64,000 nucleotides of DNA from an uncultured Tenacibaculum sp. Lineage in GTDB: Bacteria > Bacteroidota > Bacteroidia > Flavobacteriales > Flavobacteriaceae. The notes under the pieces were generated by a model. That model was not told the DNA's origin. It did no database searches and worked only from the letters and a program-made list of their open reading frames with translations. The stretch covers positions 89,870 through 153,869 of the forward strand of contig CANLQH010000004.1 of NCBI GenBank assembly GCA_947493285.1. The letters are read 5' to 3'. The translations under genes and the position numbers were made by a program. The number at the start of each line of letters is the position of its first letter. Within the stretch, counting starts at the first letter, position 1. Positions 42,701 through 51,148 of this stretch are shown here, piece after piece.

Positions 42701-42940
42701 ATGGGATTAACAAACAACGATGTTTTTAAAAAATTAAGAGTAGCACATAAATTACGTGATACGGATATTATTGATATTTGTAAATTGGTAGACTTTAAAG
42801 TTACTAAAAGTGAACTAGGTGCTATCTTTAGAAAAGAAGATCATCCGAAGTATATGGAATGTGGCGATCAGTTTTTAAGAAACTTTTTAAATGGACTGAT
42901 AATTCACCTTCGTGGGCCAATGCCTAAAAAGGAAAAATAA
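42701..42940 (+). CDS. DUF1456 family protein (YehS-like, single repeat)
   Basis: The 79-residue product has one copy of the DUF1456 unit: LTNNDVFKKLRVAHKLRDTD, then FKVTKSELGAIFRKEDHPKY and FLRNFLNGLIIHLRG. Enterobacterial YehS has two such units in about 150 residues; this is a half-length, single-unit form usual in Bacteroidota. Function is unknown. Probably co-transcribed with the VTT gene. Confidence 0.85.
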   Translation: MGLTNNDVFKKLRVAHKLRDTDIIDICKLVDFKVTKSELGAIFRKEDHPKYMECGDQFLRNFLNGLIIHLRGPMPKKEK

Positions 42941-42963
42941 ATTAGATATTATACTATAAATAA

Positions 42964-42999
42964 AAAACCTTCTGATAAAAATCAGAAGGTTTTATTTTT
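42964..42999 (+). terminator. Terminator after the DUF1456 gene
   Basis: A 13-bp stem (AAAACCTTCTGAT / ATCAGAAGGTTTT) with loop AAAA, followed by ATTTTTC. The 115 bp between this and the next hairpin hold no gene that I can support. Confidence 0.9.
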
Positions 43000-43114
43000 C
43001 CCCTTAAATTCCTCTTCCAGCGACTAAACTGGTTGACGATACTACAAATCTACATTGAACTACTAGATTTAAAAAGGGGATATCCGCAGAAAAAAGTGTG
43101 GATTTCCGCAAAAC

Positions 43115-43143
43115 AAAAAAGAGAGCAATTTGCTCTCTTTTTT
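43115..43143 (-). terminator. Terminator after the DUF3127 gene
   Basis: A GAGAGCA / TGCTCTC stem extended by A/T runs on both sides lies 22 bp past the DUF3127 stop. On the minus strand it ends in a six-T run; it could also work on the plus strand. Confidence 0.85.
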
Positions 43144-43164
43144 GTTTTATAAATTTTCCTTTTA

Positions 43165-43530
43165 CTAGAAAGGTAAATCGTCTGGCTCGTTAGCAGATAA
43201 ATCTGGAGCTGGTTGAAATTGATCAACTGGTGGCATGTTTTGAGGAGCTGCTTGAGATAAGTTCTCAATTCTCCATCCTTGAACAGAGTTAAAGTATTTT
43301 GCAACACCTTCTGGGTTAATCCATTCTCTACCTCTTAAATTGATCGAAACCTTTACGTCTTGTCCAACAGCATAATTATTTAAAATATCACATTTATCCT
43401 GTACAAACTCAATCATAATCATTTGTGGATATTGCTCATCAGTAGTAACTACCATTTCGCGTTTTCTAAATCCACTAGCACCAAACGTTTGTGTTTCGTT
43501 AATTAATTTAATCTTCCCAATAACTTCCAT
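43165..43530 (-). CDS. DUF3127 family protein with SSB-like acidic tail
   Basis: The 121-residue product matches DUF3127, an OB-fold-like Bacteroidota family (MEVIGKIKLINETQTFGASG then FRKREMVVTTDEQYPQMIMIEFVQDKCDIL and SINLRGREWINPEG). The C-terminal 25 residues are Pro/Ala/Gln-rich and end NEPDDLPF. That tail looks like the C-terminal tip of single-stranded DNA-binding protein (DDDIPF type), which recruits repair proteins. A role in DNA or RNA transactions is inference. Confidence 0.85.
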   Translation of the reverse strand: MEVIGKIKLINETQTFGASGFRKREMVVTTDEQYPQMIMIEFVQDKCDILNNYAVGQDVKVSINLRGREWINPEGVAKYFNSVQGWRIENLSQAAPQNMPPVDQFQPAPDLSANEPDDLPF

Positions 43531-43538
43531 ATTCTTAA

Positions 43539-44399
43539 CTATTTAATTAAAAGTACTTTCCAAGCACTTTCTACATCATTATTCTTTAAATACTCTTGTG
43601 CAAATGTATGTTTTTTTTCAGTTGAAAGCGAAACATATTCTGGATGTTCTTTCGCAAAGTTATCAACAACTTCTTGACTTGGAAGCTCTTCAACATTTCC
43701 TAACATTCCTAAATTATTCCCTGTTAAAACAGTACTGTTTTTAATTTCTTGTGGAATACTATCTACTCCCATTCCTAAAGTTGAAATTGGCTTTGGTATT
43801 TCGAAAAATCCATCGCGTGCTCTCGAATAAAAACTACCTCCTGCTCTCGCTACTAAATCAATTTTATATTGATCTATGCTTCCATCTTCAGCAATAATAG
43901 CTTCGTTAATATGTAGCTTAACAACTTCACAAACAATTAAATTCCCTGCGCCTCCTTCTGTTCCTGTGTAAATAATATCAGTTACTTTACACTCAAATTG
44001 CACTGGCGATTCAGCTACTCTAAAAGGTTTTACTTTATCCGAAGGTAACATTGTTAATCCTGCTTTTTCAAACTCATTAACACCTTTTGGATACATGGTA
44101 CTACTTAACGACATTTGCTGAACAATATCATAATTCACCACATTAATTACGACCTCTCTTGTATCCTCGGCATTATCTAATGTATGCTTCGTTTTATTTC
44201 CTCGTACACTACGTGCTGGAGAAAAAATCATCATTGGTGGATTTGCTCCAAAGACATTAAAAAAACTAAATGGAGACAAATTTGGGTTCCCTTCTGAATC
44301 TATCGTACTAGCAAAAGCAATTGGTCTTGGAGCAATAGCTCCTAATAAATAACCATGTAATTTTCCAACAGGTAAATCTTTTGGATCAAGTGATAACAT
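43539..44399 (-). CDS. Flavin reductase-family (FMN-binding split-barrel) protein
   Basis: The 286-residue product has the FMN-binding split barrel: LLGAIAPRPIAFASTIDSEG, NLSPFSFFNVFGANPPMMIF near residue 40, VINVVNYDIVQQM, and QFECKVTDIIYTG near residue 130. Relatives bind FMN and act as flavin reductases or oxygenase partners. The C-terminal 80 residues extend past the core. The partner is unknown. It lies 8 bp before DUF3127 on the same strand. Confidence 0.85.
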   Translation of the reverse strand: MLSLDPKDLPVGKLHGYLLGAIAPRPIAFASTIDSEGNPNLSPFSFFNVFGANPPMMIFSPARSVRGNKTKHTLDNAEDTREVVINVVNYDIVQQMSLSSTMYPKGVNEFEKAGLTMLPSDKVKPFRVAESPVQFECKVTDIIYTGTEGGAGNLIVCEVVKLHINEAIIAEDGSIDQYKIDLVARAGGSFYSRARDGFFEIPKPISTLGMGVDSIPQEIKNSTVLTGNNLGMLGNVEELPSQEVVDNFAKEHPEYVSLSTEKKHTFAQEYLKNNDVESAWKVLLIK

Positions 44400-44474
44400 A
44401 CTTTATTTTTTTAATGTAAATATACTACGGTTTTACAAAATAAGTTATTGTACAGAATAGTTTATATTTGACTA

Positions 44475-45623
44475 ATGACATTTTTTAAGAATACTTATTG
44501 GATAAAACGGATTGCTATTATTACATCCTTATTAATTGTTTCATTCATTTTATGGAACACCTATGTTTTCTTTCAAAAATTCAAACAAGAAGAAAGAGGT
44601 AAAATAGAAATTTTCGCTGCTGCTTTTAAAGAATTAGCCTCTAATCCAGACTTAAACGAGAACACCAACTTAATCAACAAGGTTTATCAAACAATTGAAG
44701 ATACTCCAACCATTTTAGTAAATAAAGACGGGACTATTGATTTACACAGAAATTTAGATTCTCTTAAAGCTACAAATCCTAAATATCTTCAGGAGCAATT
44801 AAATATAATGAAAGCTCAAAATGAGCCTATCGAAATTGAGTATTTTGGAATTACTCAATATTTCTATTATCGAAACTCCGATTTACTATATAAACTTAAA
44901 TATTATCCTTTAGCCTTACTGTTGATTTTAGCCTTGTTTTTAACCATTGCTTATATGATGTACAAATCAAGTAAAGTTGCGGAACAAAATAAGTTATGGA
45001 CAGGAATGGCTAAAGAAACTGCACACCAAATAGGAACTCCACTTTCTTCTTTATTAGGCTGGATTGCTATTTTAAGATCTGAAAATGTAAATGAAGAATA
45101 CATTGTAGAAATTGAAAAGGATGTTGACCGATTAAGTACCATAGCTAACCGATTTTCTAAAATAGGTTCAGTTCCAAAACTAGAACAACAAAACATTGTT
45201 GATATTACCAAAAGTGCTTTTAATTATTTACAATCAAGAAGTTCTAAAAGAGTTACGTTTTCTTTTACTACTTCTAAGGGTGAATTAAATAGCAATATAA
45301 ATACCGAGTTGTATGGTTGGGTTATTGAAAATTTGGTAAAAAATGCAATCGATGCTATGCAGGGAAAAGGAAGTATTTCTTTACAGATTAGTGATACAGA
45401 TAAACAAATAAAAGTTACGATTAAAGATACTGGAAAAGGGATTGCAAAATCTCAGTTTAAGCAAATTTTCACTCCAGGTTTTACCACTAAAAAACGTGGT
45501 TGGGGATTGGGTCTATCACTCTCTAAACGTATTATTGAAGATTACCACAAAGGTAAAATATTTGTAAAAAAATCTGAATTAGGTAAAGGAACTACTTTCG
45601 AGATTCAGTTAGAGAAAGTTTAA
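44475..45623 (+). CDS. Sensor histidine kinase
   Basis: The 382-residue product has two transmembrane segments (residues about 12-32 and 143-163) around a periplasmic sensor part. The H-box is AKETAHQIGTPLSSLLGWI near residue 183, and the ATPase domain shows N-box ENLVKNAIDAMQG, D-box KDTGKGI and G-box GWGLGLSLSKRIIEDYHKG. No response regulator is adjacent, so it is an orphan kinase. It is divergent from the flavin reductase gene. Confidence 0.92.
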   Translation: MTFFKNTYWIKRIAIITSLLIVSFILWNTYVFFQKFKQEERGKIEIFAAAFKELASNPDLNENTNLINKVYQTIEDTPTILVNKDGTIDLHRNLDSLKATNPKYLQEQLNIMKAQNEPIEIEYFGITQYFYYRNSDLLYKLKYYPLALLLILALFLTIAYMMYKSSKVAEQNKLWTGMAKETAHQIGTPLSSLLGWIAILRSENVNEEYIVEIEKDVDRLSTIANRFSKIGSVPKLEQQNIVDITKSAFNYLQSRSSKRVTFSFTTSKGELNSNINTELYGWVIENLVKNAIDAMQGKGSISLQISDTDKQIKVTIKDTGKGIAKSQFKQIFTPGFTTKKRGWGLGLSLSKRIIEDYHKGKIFVKKSELGKGTTFEIQLEKV

Positions 45624-45805
45624 TTCTCTTTAAAGTTACCTTTCATTGTCCATCCAAAAGCTAGTCCACCAAGTGTCCATATAATTAACCCCACAATTAT
45701 TCTTTTCATATTAATTCCTTCTCCATCTATTAAAGGCCATATAATGGTCATTATTACAAACATAAACAAGCCCCAACTTAATCCCGACTTCATCCATTTT
45801 TTCAT
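45620..45805 (-). CDS. Small two-span membrane protein
   Basis: The 61-residue product has two hydrophobic segments (about 9-25 and 36-52) joined by a short polar loop (DGEGINMKR). The C-terminus NFKEN is cytosolic if the positive-inside rule holds. I do not recognise the family. It overlaps the end of the converging kinase gene by 4 bp and lies 10 bp after the HIT gene. Confidence 0.6.
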   Translation of the reverse strand: MKKWMKSGLSWGLFMFVIMTIIWPLIDGEGINMKRIIVGLIIWTLGGLAFGWTMKGNFKEN

Positions 45806-45815
45806 AGCTTTCTCT

Positions 45816-46208
45816 TTATTTAAAATTACTAGAAATTCCTTCAGCTAATGCAACAAATTCCTCACTAGTCAACTTTTTTTTCTGTATAAATTGCATATCA
45901 GCCATAGTATTAATTGGAATTAAATGCACATGTACATGTGGTACTTCTAAACCAACTACACTCATACCAACACGTTCGCAAGCTATTGTTTTTTCTATTG
46001 CTTTAGCTACTCGATATGAAAAAGACATTAACCCGCTATATTCTTCTTCAGATAAATCGAATAATTTATTTTCCTCTCTTTTTGGTATCACCAACGTATG
46101 ACCTTTCGCATTCGGATTGATATCTAAAAACGCATAATAATTTTCATCTTCTGCTATTTTATAAGATGGGATTTCGCCATTTACAATCTTCGTAAAAATA
46201 CTTGCCAT
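45816..46208 (-). CDS. HIT-family nucleotide hydrolase
   Basis: The 130-residue product shows the histidine triad HVHVHLIPI near residue 95 and the family N-terminus SIFTKIVNGEIPSYKIAED, plus FLDINPNAKGHTLVIPKREE. HIT proteins of this HinT-like branch hydrolyse nucleoside phosphoramidates or AMP conjugates. It follows greA but is separated from it by a strong terminator. Confidence 0.93.
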   Translation of the reverse strand: MASIFTKIVNGEIPSYKIAEDENYYAFLDINPNAKGHTLVIPKREENKLFDLSEEEYSGLMSFSYRVAKAIEKTIACERVGMSVVGLEVPHVHVHLIPINTMADMQFIQKKKLTSEEFVALAEGISSNFK

Positions 46209-46240
46209 GTCTATTCTTTTAGTCTTCAGTAAAAATAAAA

Positions 46241-46264
46241 AAAGCGTTGCAGAAGCAACGCTTT
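46241..46264 (-). terminator. Terminator after greA
   Basis: A 10-bp perfect stem (AAAGCGTTGC / GCAACGCTTT) with loop AGAA. On the minus strand it runs into a long T tract, so it ends the greA transcript well; the HIT gene would then need its own promoter. Confidence 0.92.
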
Positions 46265-46287
46265 AATCAATAAATATTTTAACAGTA

Positions 46288-46761
46288 TTAACGAGAAATA
46301 TTAATAACTTCAAATTTCATAATTCCACTTGGAACCTGAATCTCAGCAATCTCTCCTACTTTTTTACCTAACAACCCTTTACCTATTGGTGAATTTACAG
46401 ATAATTTTCCGTTTCTAATATCTGTTTCAGAATCAGCAACTAAAGTATACTTAAACTCAATACCATTAGCGGTATTTTTTATTTTTACAATAGAATGAAT
46501 TAGTATTTTAGAAGTATCTAACTGACTCTCATCAATAATACGTGCATTCGCAACCACATTTTTAAGTTTTGCAATCTTCGTTTCTAATAACGATTGTTCT
46601 TCTTTTGCAGCATGATATTCTGCATTTTCACTTAAATCTCCTTTATCTATAGCTTCACCAATTTCTTGAGATACTCTTGGTCTTTCAACATGTTCTAAAT
46701 GCGACAACTCTTCTTTTAGCTTCTTTAGTCCTTCTGCTGTATAATATGATACTTTACTCAT
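46288..46761 (-). CDS. greA: Transcription elongation factor GreA
   Basis: The 157-residue product has the N-terminal coiled coil (LKKLKEELSHLEHVERPRV, IGEAIDKGDLSENAEYHAAK with the catalytic acidic tip DLSENAEY) and the C-terminal FKBP-like domain (SPIGKGLLGKKVGEIAEIQV). GreA stimulates RNA cleavage by backtracked RNA polymerase. It is monocistronic, with a hairpin in its 5' leader. Confidence 0.96.
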   Translation of the reverse strand: MSKVSYYTAEGLKKLKEELSHLEHVERPRVSQEIGEAIDKGDLSENAEYHAAKEEQSLLETKIAKLKNVVANARIIDESQLDTSKILIHSIVKIKNTANGIEFKYTLVADSETDIRNGKLSVNSPIGKGLLGKKVGEIAEIQVPSGIMKFEVINISR

Positions 46762-46778
46762 AACTTCTTAAATTTAAA

Positions 46779-46804
46779 AATCTCACGCCGTTAGGTATGA
46801 GATT
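46779..46804 (-). promoter_or_regulatory. Attenuator-like hairpin in the greA leader
   Basis: On the minus strand AATCTCA pairs with TGAGATT across a 12-nt loop, followed by TTTAAATTTAAG, between the promoter box and the greA start. It resembles a weak terminator and may set greA levels. Confidence 0.4.
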
Positions 46805-46810
46805 GTCTTA

Positions 46811-46818
46811 CAAATGTA
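46811..46818 (-). promoter_or_regulatory. Promoter -7 box for greA
   Basis: The minus strand reads TACATTTG, an exact TAnnTTTG box about 50 nt before the greA start. No convincing -33 element is seen. Confidence 0.45.
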
Positions 46819-46872
46819 CAAAATATTTGTAAATTCGTTGCGTTTATCATTATAACTCAATTTAGCTTCAAT

Positions 46873-47283
46873 ATGAAAAAGGTATTTTTCTTAGTCATTA
46901 TTTTAATATCATTTAGCTGTAGTGACAATATTCCAGTTAACAATTGTTTTAACGGAGTAAATATGAATGCTATTATTGATTTGACCTTACCAGAATTTCA
47001 AGGATTATTAGTTCCTGATGGAAATTCTCAAAATATAATTCAAGGGAGAAATGTTTATATTTTTAGAGTAGGAGCTACTGGTTATCGTGCTTTTGATCAA
47101 CAATGCCCAGAAAGAACTTGTAATTCTTTAATGACTATTGAAGGAGTGGAGATTGTATGTCCTTGCGACGGTAAAAAATACAATTATTTAACCGATGGTG
47201 TTCCTTTAGATGGAGAAGGTTGCAATGCTTTAATGTACCTCGTTACAAAAATTAACAGCTCGCAATTAAGAATATCTCGTTAA
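46873..47283 (+). CDS. Rieske-like lipoprotein lacking the histidine ligands
   Basis: The 136-residue product has a lipoprotein signal (FLVIILISFSC, lipidated Cys near 16) and a Rieske-like C-terminal half. A normal Rieske site has CxH and CxxH; here the two segments read QQCPERTC and VCPCDGKKY, so both His are replaced (Glu and Asp). A 2Fe-2S cluster of Rieske type is therefore unlikely; a structural disulfide is possible. Function is unknown. It is divergent from greA. Confidence 0.65.
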   Translation: MKKVFFLVIILISFSCSDNIPVNNCFNGVNMNAIIDLTLPEFQGLLVPDGNSQNIIQGRNVYIFRVGATGYRAFDQQCPERTCNSLMTIEGVEIVCPCDGKKYNYLTDGVPLDGEGCNALMYLVTKINSSQLRISR

Positions 47284-47317
47284 TTGTACCGTCCTTTTAT
47301 TTAGATTCTTATTTTTG
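47284..47317 (+). promoter_or_regulatory. Promoter for purK-purE
   Basis: TTG at 47284-47286 and TATTTTTG at 47310-47317 are 23 bp apart, within the range seen for Bacteroidota promoters. The purK start follows 31 bp later. Confidence 0.6.
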
Positions 47318-47348
47318 TGCTAACAACAACACACAAAAACAATTAATC

Positions 47349-48506
47349 TTGAAAAATTACTTTTCTTCAGATTTTAAATTGGGCGTTCTCGGTGGCGGTC
47401 AATTAGGAAGAATGCTACTTACCGAAACACAAAAACTAGATATTTACACCGTTATTTTAGACGGAAACTCTCAAGCCCCTTGTTCACAAATTTGTAATGA
47501 ATTTCACCAAGGAGATTTATTAGATTTCGATACTGTTTACAACATTGGTAAAAAAGTAGATTTACTAACTATTGAAATAGAAAATGTAAATATTGATGCT
47601 CTAGACAAATTAGAAGCTGAAGGTTTAACTATTTATCCGAAACCATCTAGTTTAAGAATAATTCAAAACAAAGCTCGTCAGAAACATTTTTACACTGATA
47701 ACAATATCCCTACAGCCGAATTTAATCACTATGCATATTTAGAAGAGCTAAAACATTCGTATGAAAACGACATTATTGAGTTTCCATTCGTTTGGAAAGC
47801 TGCTCAATTTGGTTATGACGGTATGGGTGTAAAAGTGGTTAGAAACTATAACGATTTACAATCCTTACCAGAAGGAGAATGTATTGCTGAAAAACTAATT
47901 CCGTTTAAAAACGAACTAGCAGTAATTGTTGCCAGAAATACTAATGGTGAAGTAAAAACTTACCCAGTAGTTGAAATGGAATTCCACCCAGAAGCAAATC
48001 AGGTAGAATATGTAATTTGTCCTGCAAGAATTGATTCTCAAGTAGCTGAAAAAGCTAGAGAGATTGCGCTAAAAATCGTTAGCGATTTAGACTTCGTGGG
48101 TTTACTAGCTGTTGAAATGTTTCAAACAGTAGATGATAAAATATTAGTAAACGAAGTTGCTCCAAGAACTCATAATTCTGGACATTATTCAATAGAAGCG
48201 AGTTACACTAATCAATTCGAACAACATTTACGTAGTATCTTAAATCTTCCTTTAGGAAATACTGATAGTAAAGTTGCGGGTATTATGGTAAATTTAGTAG
48301 GAGCCGAAGGTTATACAGGTGATGTTCATTATCAAAATATCGAAGAGATATTAAAAATAGATGGAGTTACCCCACATATTTACGGTAAGAAAACCACAAA
48401 GCCTTTTCGTAAAATGGGACATGTAACCATTGTGAATGAAGATATAAACGAAGCGCGTAAAATAGCACAACAAGTAAAACAAACTATTAAAGTAATTAGC
48501 AAATAA
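47349..48506 (+). CDS. purK: 5-(carboxyamino)imidazole ribonucleotide synthase
   Basis: The 385-residue product is an ATP-grasp enzyme with the PurK N-terminus KLGVLGGGQLGRMLL, FPFVWKAAQFGYDGMGVKVV near residue 140, and the active-site segment EVAPRTHNSGHYSIEAS near 270. It makes N5-CAIR from AIR, bicarbonate and ATP in purine synthesis. The start is TTG, fixed by the family N-terminus. It is followed 2 bp later by purE, the next enzyme. Confidence 0.96.
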   Translation: MKNYFSSDFKLGVLGGGQLGRMLLTETQKLDIYTVILDGNSQAPCSQICNEFHQGDLLDFDTVYNIGKKVDLLTIEIENVNIDALDKLEAEGLTIYPKPSSLRIIQNKARQKHFYTDNNIPTAEFNHYAYLEELKHSYENDIIEFPFVWKAAQFGYDGMGVKVVRNYNDLQSLPEGECIAEKLIPFKNELAVIVARNTNGEVKTYPVVEMEFHPEANQVEYVICPARIDSQVAEKAREIALKIVSDLDFVGLLAVEMFQTVDDKILVNEVAPRTHNSGHYSIEASYTNQFEQHLRSILNLPLGNTDSKVAGIMVNLVGAEGYTGDVHYQNIEEILKIDGVTPHIYGKKTTKPFRKMGHVTIVNEDINEARKIAQQVKQTIKVISK

Positions 48507-48508
48507 TT

Positions 48509-48988
48509 ATGGTAGGAATAATCATGGGAAGCGATTCAGATCTTCCAATAATGCAAGAAGCAATCGATGTTTTAGAGAGTATGGATATTCAAATTGAAGT
48601 AGATATTGTTTCTGCTCATAGAACTCCAGAAAAATTAGTAGACTACTCTAAAAATGCGCATAAACGCGGAATAAAAGTAATTATTGCTGGTGCTGGTGGA
48701 GCAGCTCATTTACCTGGAATGGTAGCAAGTATGAGTCCGCTACCAATAATCGGTGTACCTGTAAAAAGTAGAAATTCTATCGATGGTTGGGATTCTGTTT
48801 TATCTATTTTACAAATGCCTGGAGGTGTTCCTGTAGCGACTGTTGCTTTAGACGGAGCAAAAAACGCAGGGATTTTAGCTGCCCAAATAATAGGTGCATC
48901 AGATAAATGTGTGTTAGATAAAATAATCGCATACAAAGAAGGTTTAAAACTGAAAGTTGAAAAAGCTTCTGAGAGAGTAAGAAAATAA
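48509..48988 (+). CDS. purE: N5-carboxyaminoimidazole ribonucleotide mutase
   Basis: The 159-residue product shows PurE motifs: GIIMGSDSDLPIMQEA at the N-terminus, VSAHRTPEKL near residue 38 (catalytic His), and AGAGGAAHLPGMVAS near residue 68. It is the class I mutase acting right after PurK. A weak hairpin with G-T pairs (about 49016-49036) follows and may terminate the operon. Confidence 0.96.
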   Translation: MVGIIMGSDSDLPIMQEAIDVLESMDIQIEVDIVSAHRTPEKLVDYSKNAHKRGIKVIIAGAGGAAHLPGMVASMSPLPIIGVPVKSRNSIDGWDSVLSILQMPGGVPVATVALDGAKNAGILAAQIIGASDKCVLDKIIAYKEGLKLKVEKASERVRK

Positions 48989-49059
48989 CTATTTTAGTAA
49001 AATATATAATTCAAAGCCTCACTCTATGTGGGGTTTTGGCAATTTTAAATTGATTTTTT

Positions 49060-51093
49060 ATGACTAAGAATCCTTTATTACAAGATTTTAATACCGCTCC
49101 TTTTTCTAAAATAACTTCAGAACACTATAAACCTGCGATTAAAAAAGCTATTGAATTAGCAAAAGAAGAAATCAATGCTATAGCAGAAAGTACTGATACA
49201 CCTACTTTTCAGAATACTACGGAAGCATTAGACTATACCGGTGAAAAATTAGATAGAGTTACTTCAATATTTTTTAATTTAAATTCTGCTGAAACCAATT
49301 CAGAAATTCAAGAAATCGCGAAAGAAGTTTCTCCTTGGTTAAGTGAGTTTAAAAACGACATGATTTTAAATGAGTCTTTATTTAAAAGAGTAAAAGTTGT
49401 TTACGATCAAAAAGATTCGTTAAGCTTAACTCCAGAGCAAAACATGTTGTTAGATAAACAATACAAAGGCTTTGCAAGAAACGGAGCTAACTTAAATGAT
49501 GAAGATAAAACTGAGTTACGAAAGTTAGATGCAGAATTAGCAAAATTATCTTTACAGTTTGGTGAAAATGTATTGGCCGAAACCAATTCTTATGAGCTTT
49601 TATTAACCAACGAAGAAGATGTAGCTGGATTACCAGAAGGTGCAAAAGAAGGTGCGAAATCAATGGCACAACAAAAAGGACATGAAGGGTGGCTAATAAC
49701 TTTAGATTACCCAAGCTATATTCCTTTTATGACCTATGCAGATAATAGAGAGTTGCGAAAAAAACTATCTATCGCTATGGGTAAAAAAGGATTTCAAAAA
49801 AATGACTTTAACAATGAACAAATTGTTTTAAACATCGTAAACCTTCGTCATAAAAGAGCAAATTTATTAGGATATAAAACCCATGCACATTTTGTTTTAG
49901 AAGAACGAATGGCAGAAAATCCTAAAAAAGTATTAGATTTTTTAAATGAATTATTAGAAAAAGCAAAACCTGCAGCTAAGAAAGAGTTTAAAAATTTAGA
50001 AAACTATGCGAAAAAATTAGACGGAATTGAGCAATTACAAAAATGGGATTCTGCTTATTATTCTGAAAAATTAAAAAAGGAGCTATTTAGTTTAGATCAA
50101 GAATTACTGAAACCTTATTTTAAGCTAGAGAATGTAATTGATGGTGTTTTTGAAATTTCTAATAAACTGTTTGATTTACAATTTGAAGAAATCAATTCAA
50201 TAGATAAATATCACGAGGATGTAAAAACATACTCGGTAACCAACAATAAAGGTGAGTTTATTTCTTATTTTTATGCAGACTTTCATCCAAGACCAGGAAA
50301 ACGAAATGGTGCGTGGATGACTTCTTATAAATCACAACAAGTTAAAGAAGGAGTTAATGAACGTCCACAAGTTTCAATCGTTTGTAATTTTACCAAACCT
50401 ACCGAAACAAAACCTTCATTATTAACTTTTAATGAGGTTACTACACTATTCCATGAATTTGGTCATGCATTACACGGAATGTTAGCAAATACAACTTATG
50501 GAAGTTTATCTGGAACTTCTGTTTCTTGGGATTTTGTTGAATTACCAAGCCAAGTTTTAGAAAACTGGTGTTATGAAAAAGAAGCCTTAGAATTATTTGC
50601 AAAACACTATGAAACTGGTGAAATGATTCCGATGGAATATGTAAAGAAAATTAAAGAATCAGCAAGTTTTCATGAAGGAATGCAAACCTTACGTCAATTA
50701 AGTTTTGGTTTGTTAGATATGAGTTGGCATGGTAGTAAATCGCCTGACAAAATTACTTCTGTAAAAGAATTTGAAACAAAAGCTTTTGCTAATACGCAAT
50801 TATATCCTGATGTAGCTGAAAACTGTATGAGTACAGCATTCTCTCATATTTTTCAGGGAGGATATTCTGCAGGATATTATTCTTATAAATGGGCAGAAGT
50901 TTTAGATGCTGATGCTTTCGAATATTTCTTAGAAGAAGGTATTTTTAATAAAGAAATAGCAGATAAATTTAAAAACAATGTACTTTCTAAAGGAGGCACA
51001 GAAAAACCAATGGAGTTATACAAACGTTTCAGAGGTAAAGAACCTAAACCAGATGCGCTTTTAAAGCGTGCGGGGTTAATTAATAACAATTAA
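49060..51093 (+). CDS. M3-family oligopeptidase/dipeptidyl carboxypeptidase
   Basis: The 677-residue product is a thimet-like zinc peptidase: zinc motif HEFGHALHGML near residue 465, then SGTSVSWDFVELPSQVLENW with the third-ligand Glu, and TAFSHIFQGGYSAGYYSYKW near the end. It fits the Dcp/PrlC branch, which degrades short peptides in the cytoplasm or periplasm. There is no signal peptide, so it is probably cytoplasmic. Whether it acts as Dcp or oligopeptidase A is not clear. Confidence 0.92.
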   Translation: MTKNPLLQDFNTAPFSKITSEHYKPAIKKAIELAKEEINAIAESTDTPTFQNTTEALDYTGEKLDRVTSIFFNLNSAETNSEIQEIAKEVSPWLSEFKNDMILNESLFKRVKVVYDQKDSLSLTPEQNMLLDKQYKGFARNGANLNDEDKTELRKLDAELAKLSLQFGENVLAETNSYELLLTNEEDVAGLPEGAKEGAKSMAQQKGHEGWLITLDYPSYIPFMTYADNRELRKKLSIAMGKKGFQKNDFNNEQIVLNIVNLRHKRANLLGYKTHAHFVLEERMAENPKKVLDFLNELLEKAKPAAKKEFKNLENYAKKLDGIEQLQKWDSAYYSEKLKKELFSLDQELLKPYFKLENVIDGVFEISNKLFDLQFEEINSIDKYHEDVKTYSVTNNKGEFISYFYADFHPRPGKRNGAWMTSYKSQQVKEGVNERPQVSIVCNFTKPTETKPSLLTFNEVTTLFHEFGHALHGMLANTTYGSLSGTSVSWDFVELPSQVLENWCYEKEALELFAKHYETGEMIPMEYVKKIKESASFHEGMQTLRQLSFGLLDMSWHGSKSPDKITSVKEFETKAFANTQLYPDVAENCMSTAFSHIFQGGYSAGYYSYKWAEVLDADAFEYFLEEGIFNKEIADKFKNNVLSKGGTEKPMELYKRFRGKEPKPDALLKRAGLINNN

Positions 51094-51148
51094 CTTTTCT
51101 TCTTTTTAACGATGAAATAAGTTCCTATTTTTACTAAAATTATTTTTT

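Noticed and set aside
43050..43307. Minus-strand frame overlapping the end of the DUF3127 gene
   Set aside because: It crosses the terminator hairpin and overlaps DUF3127 in another frame, with no recognisable motif.
49016..49036. Hairpin after purE as a firm terminator
   Set aside because: The stem needs G-T pairs and the T-run is short, so it is mentioned only under purE.
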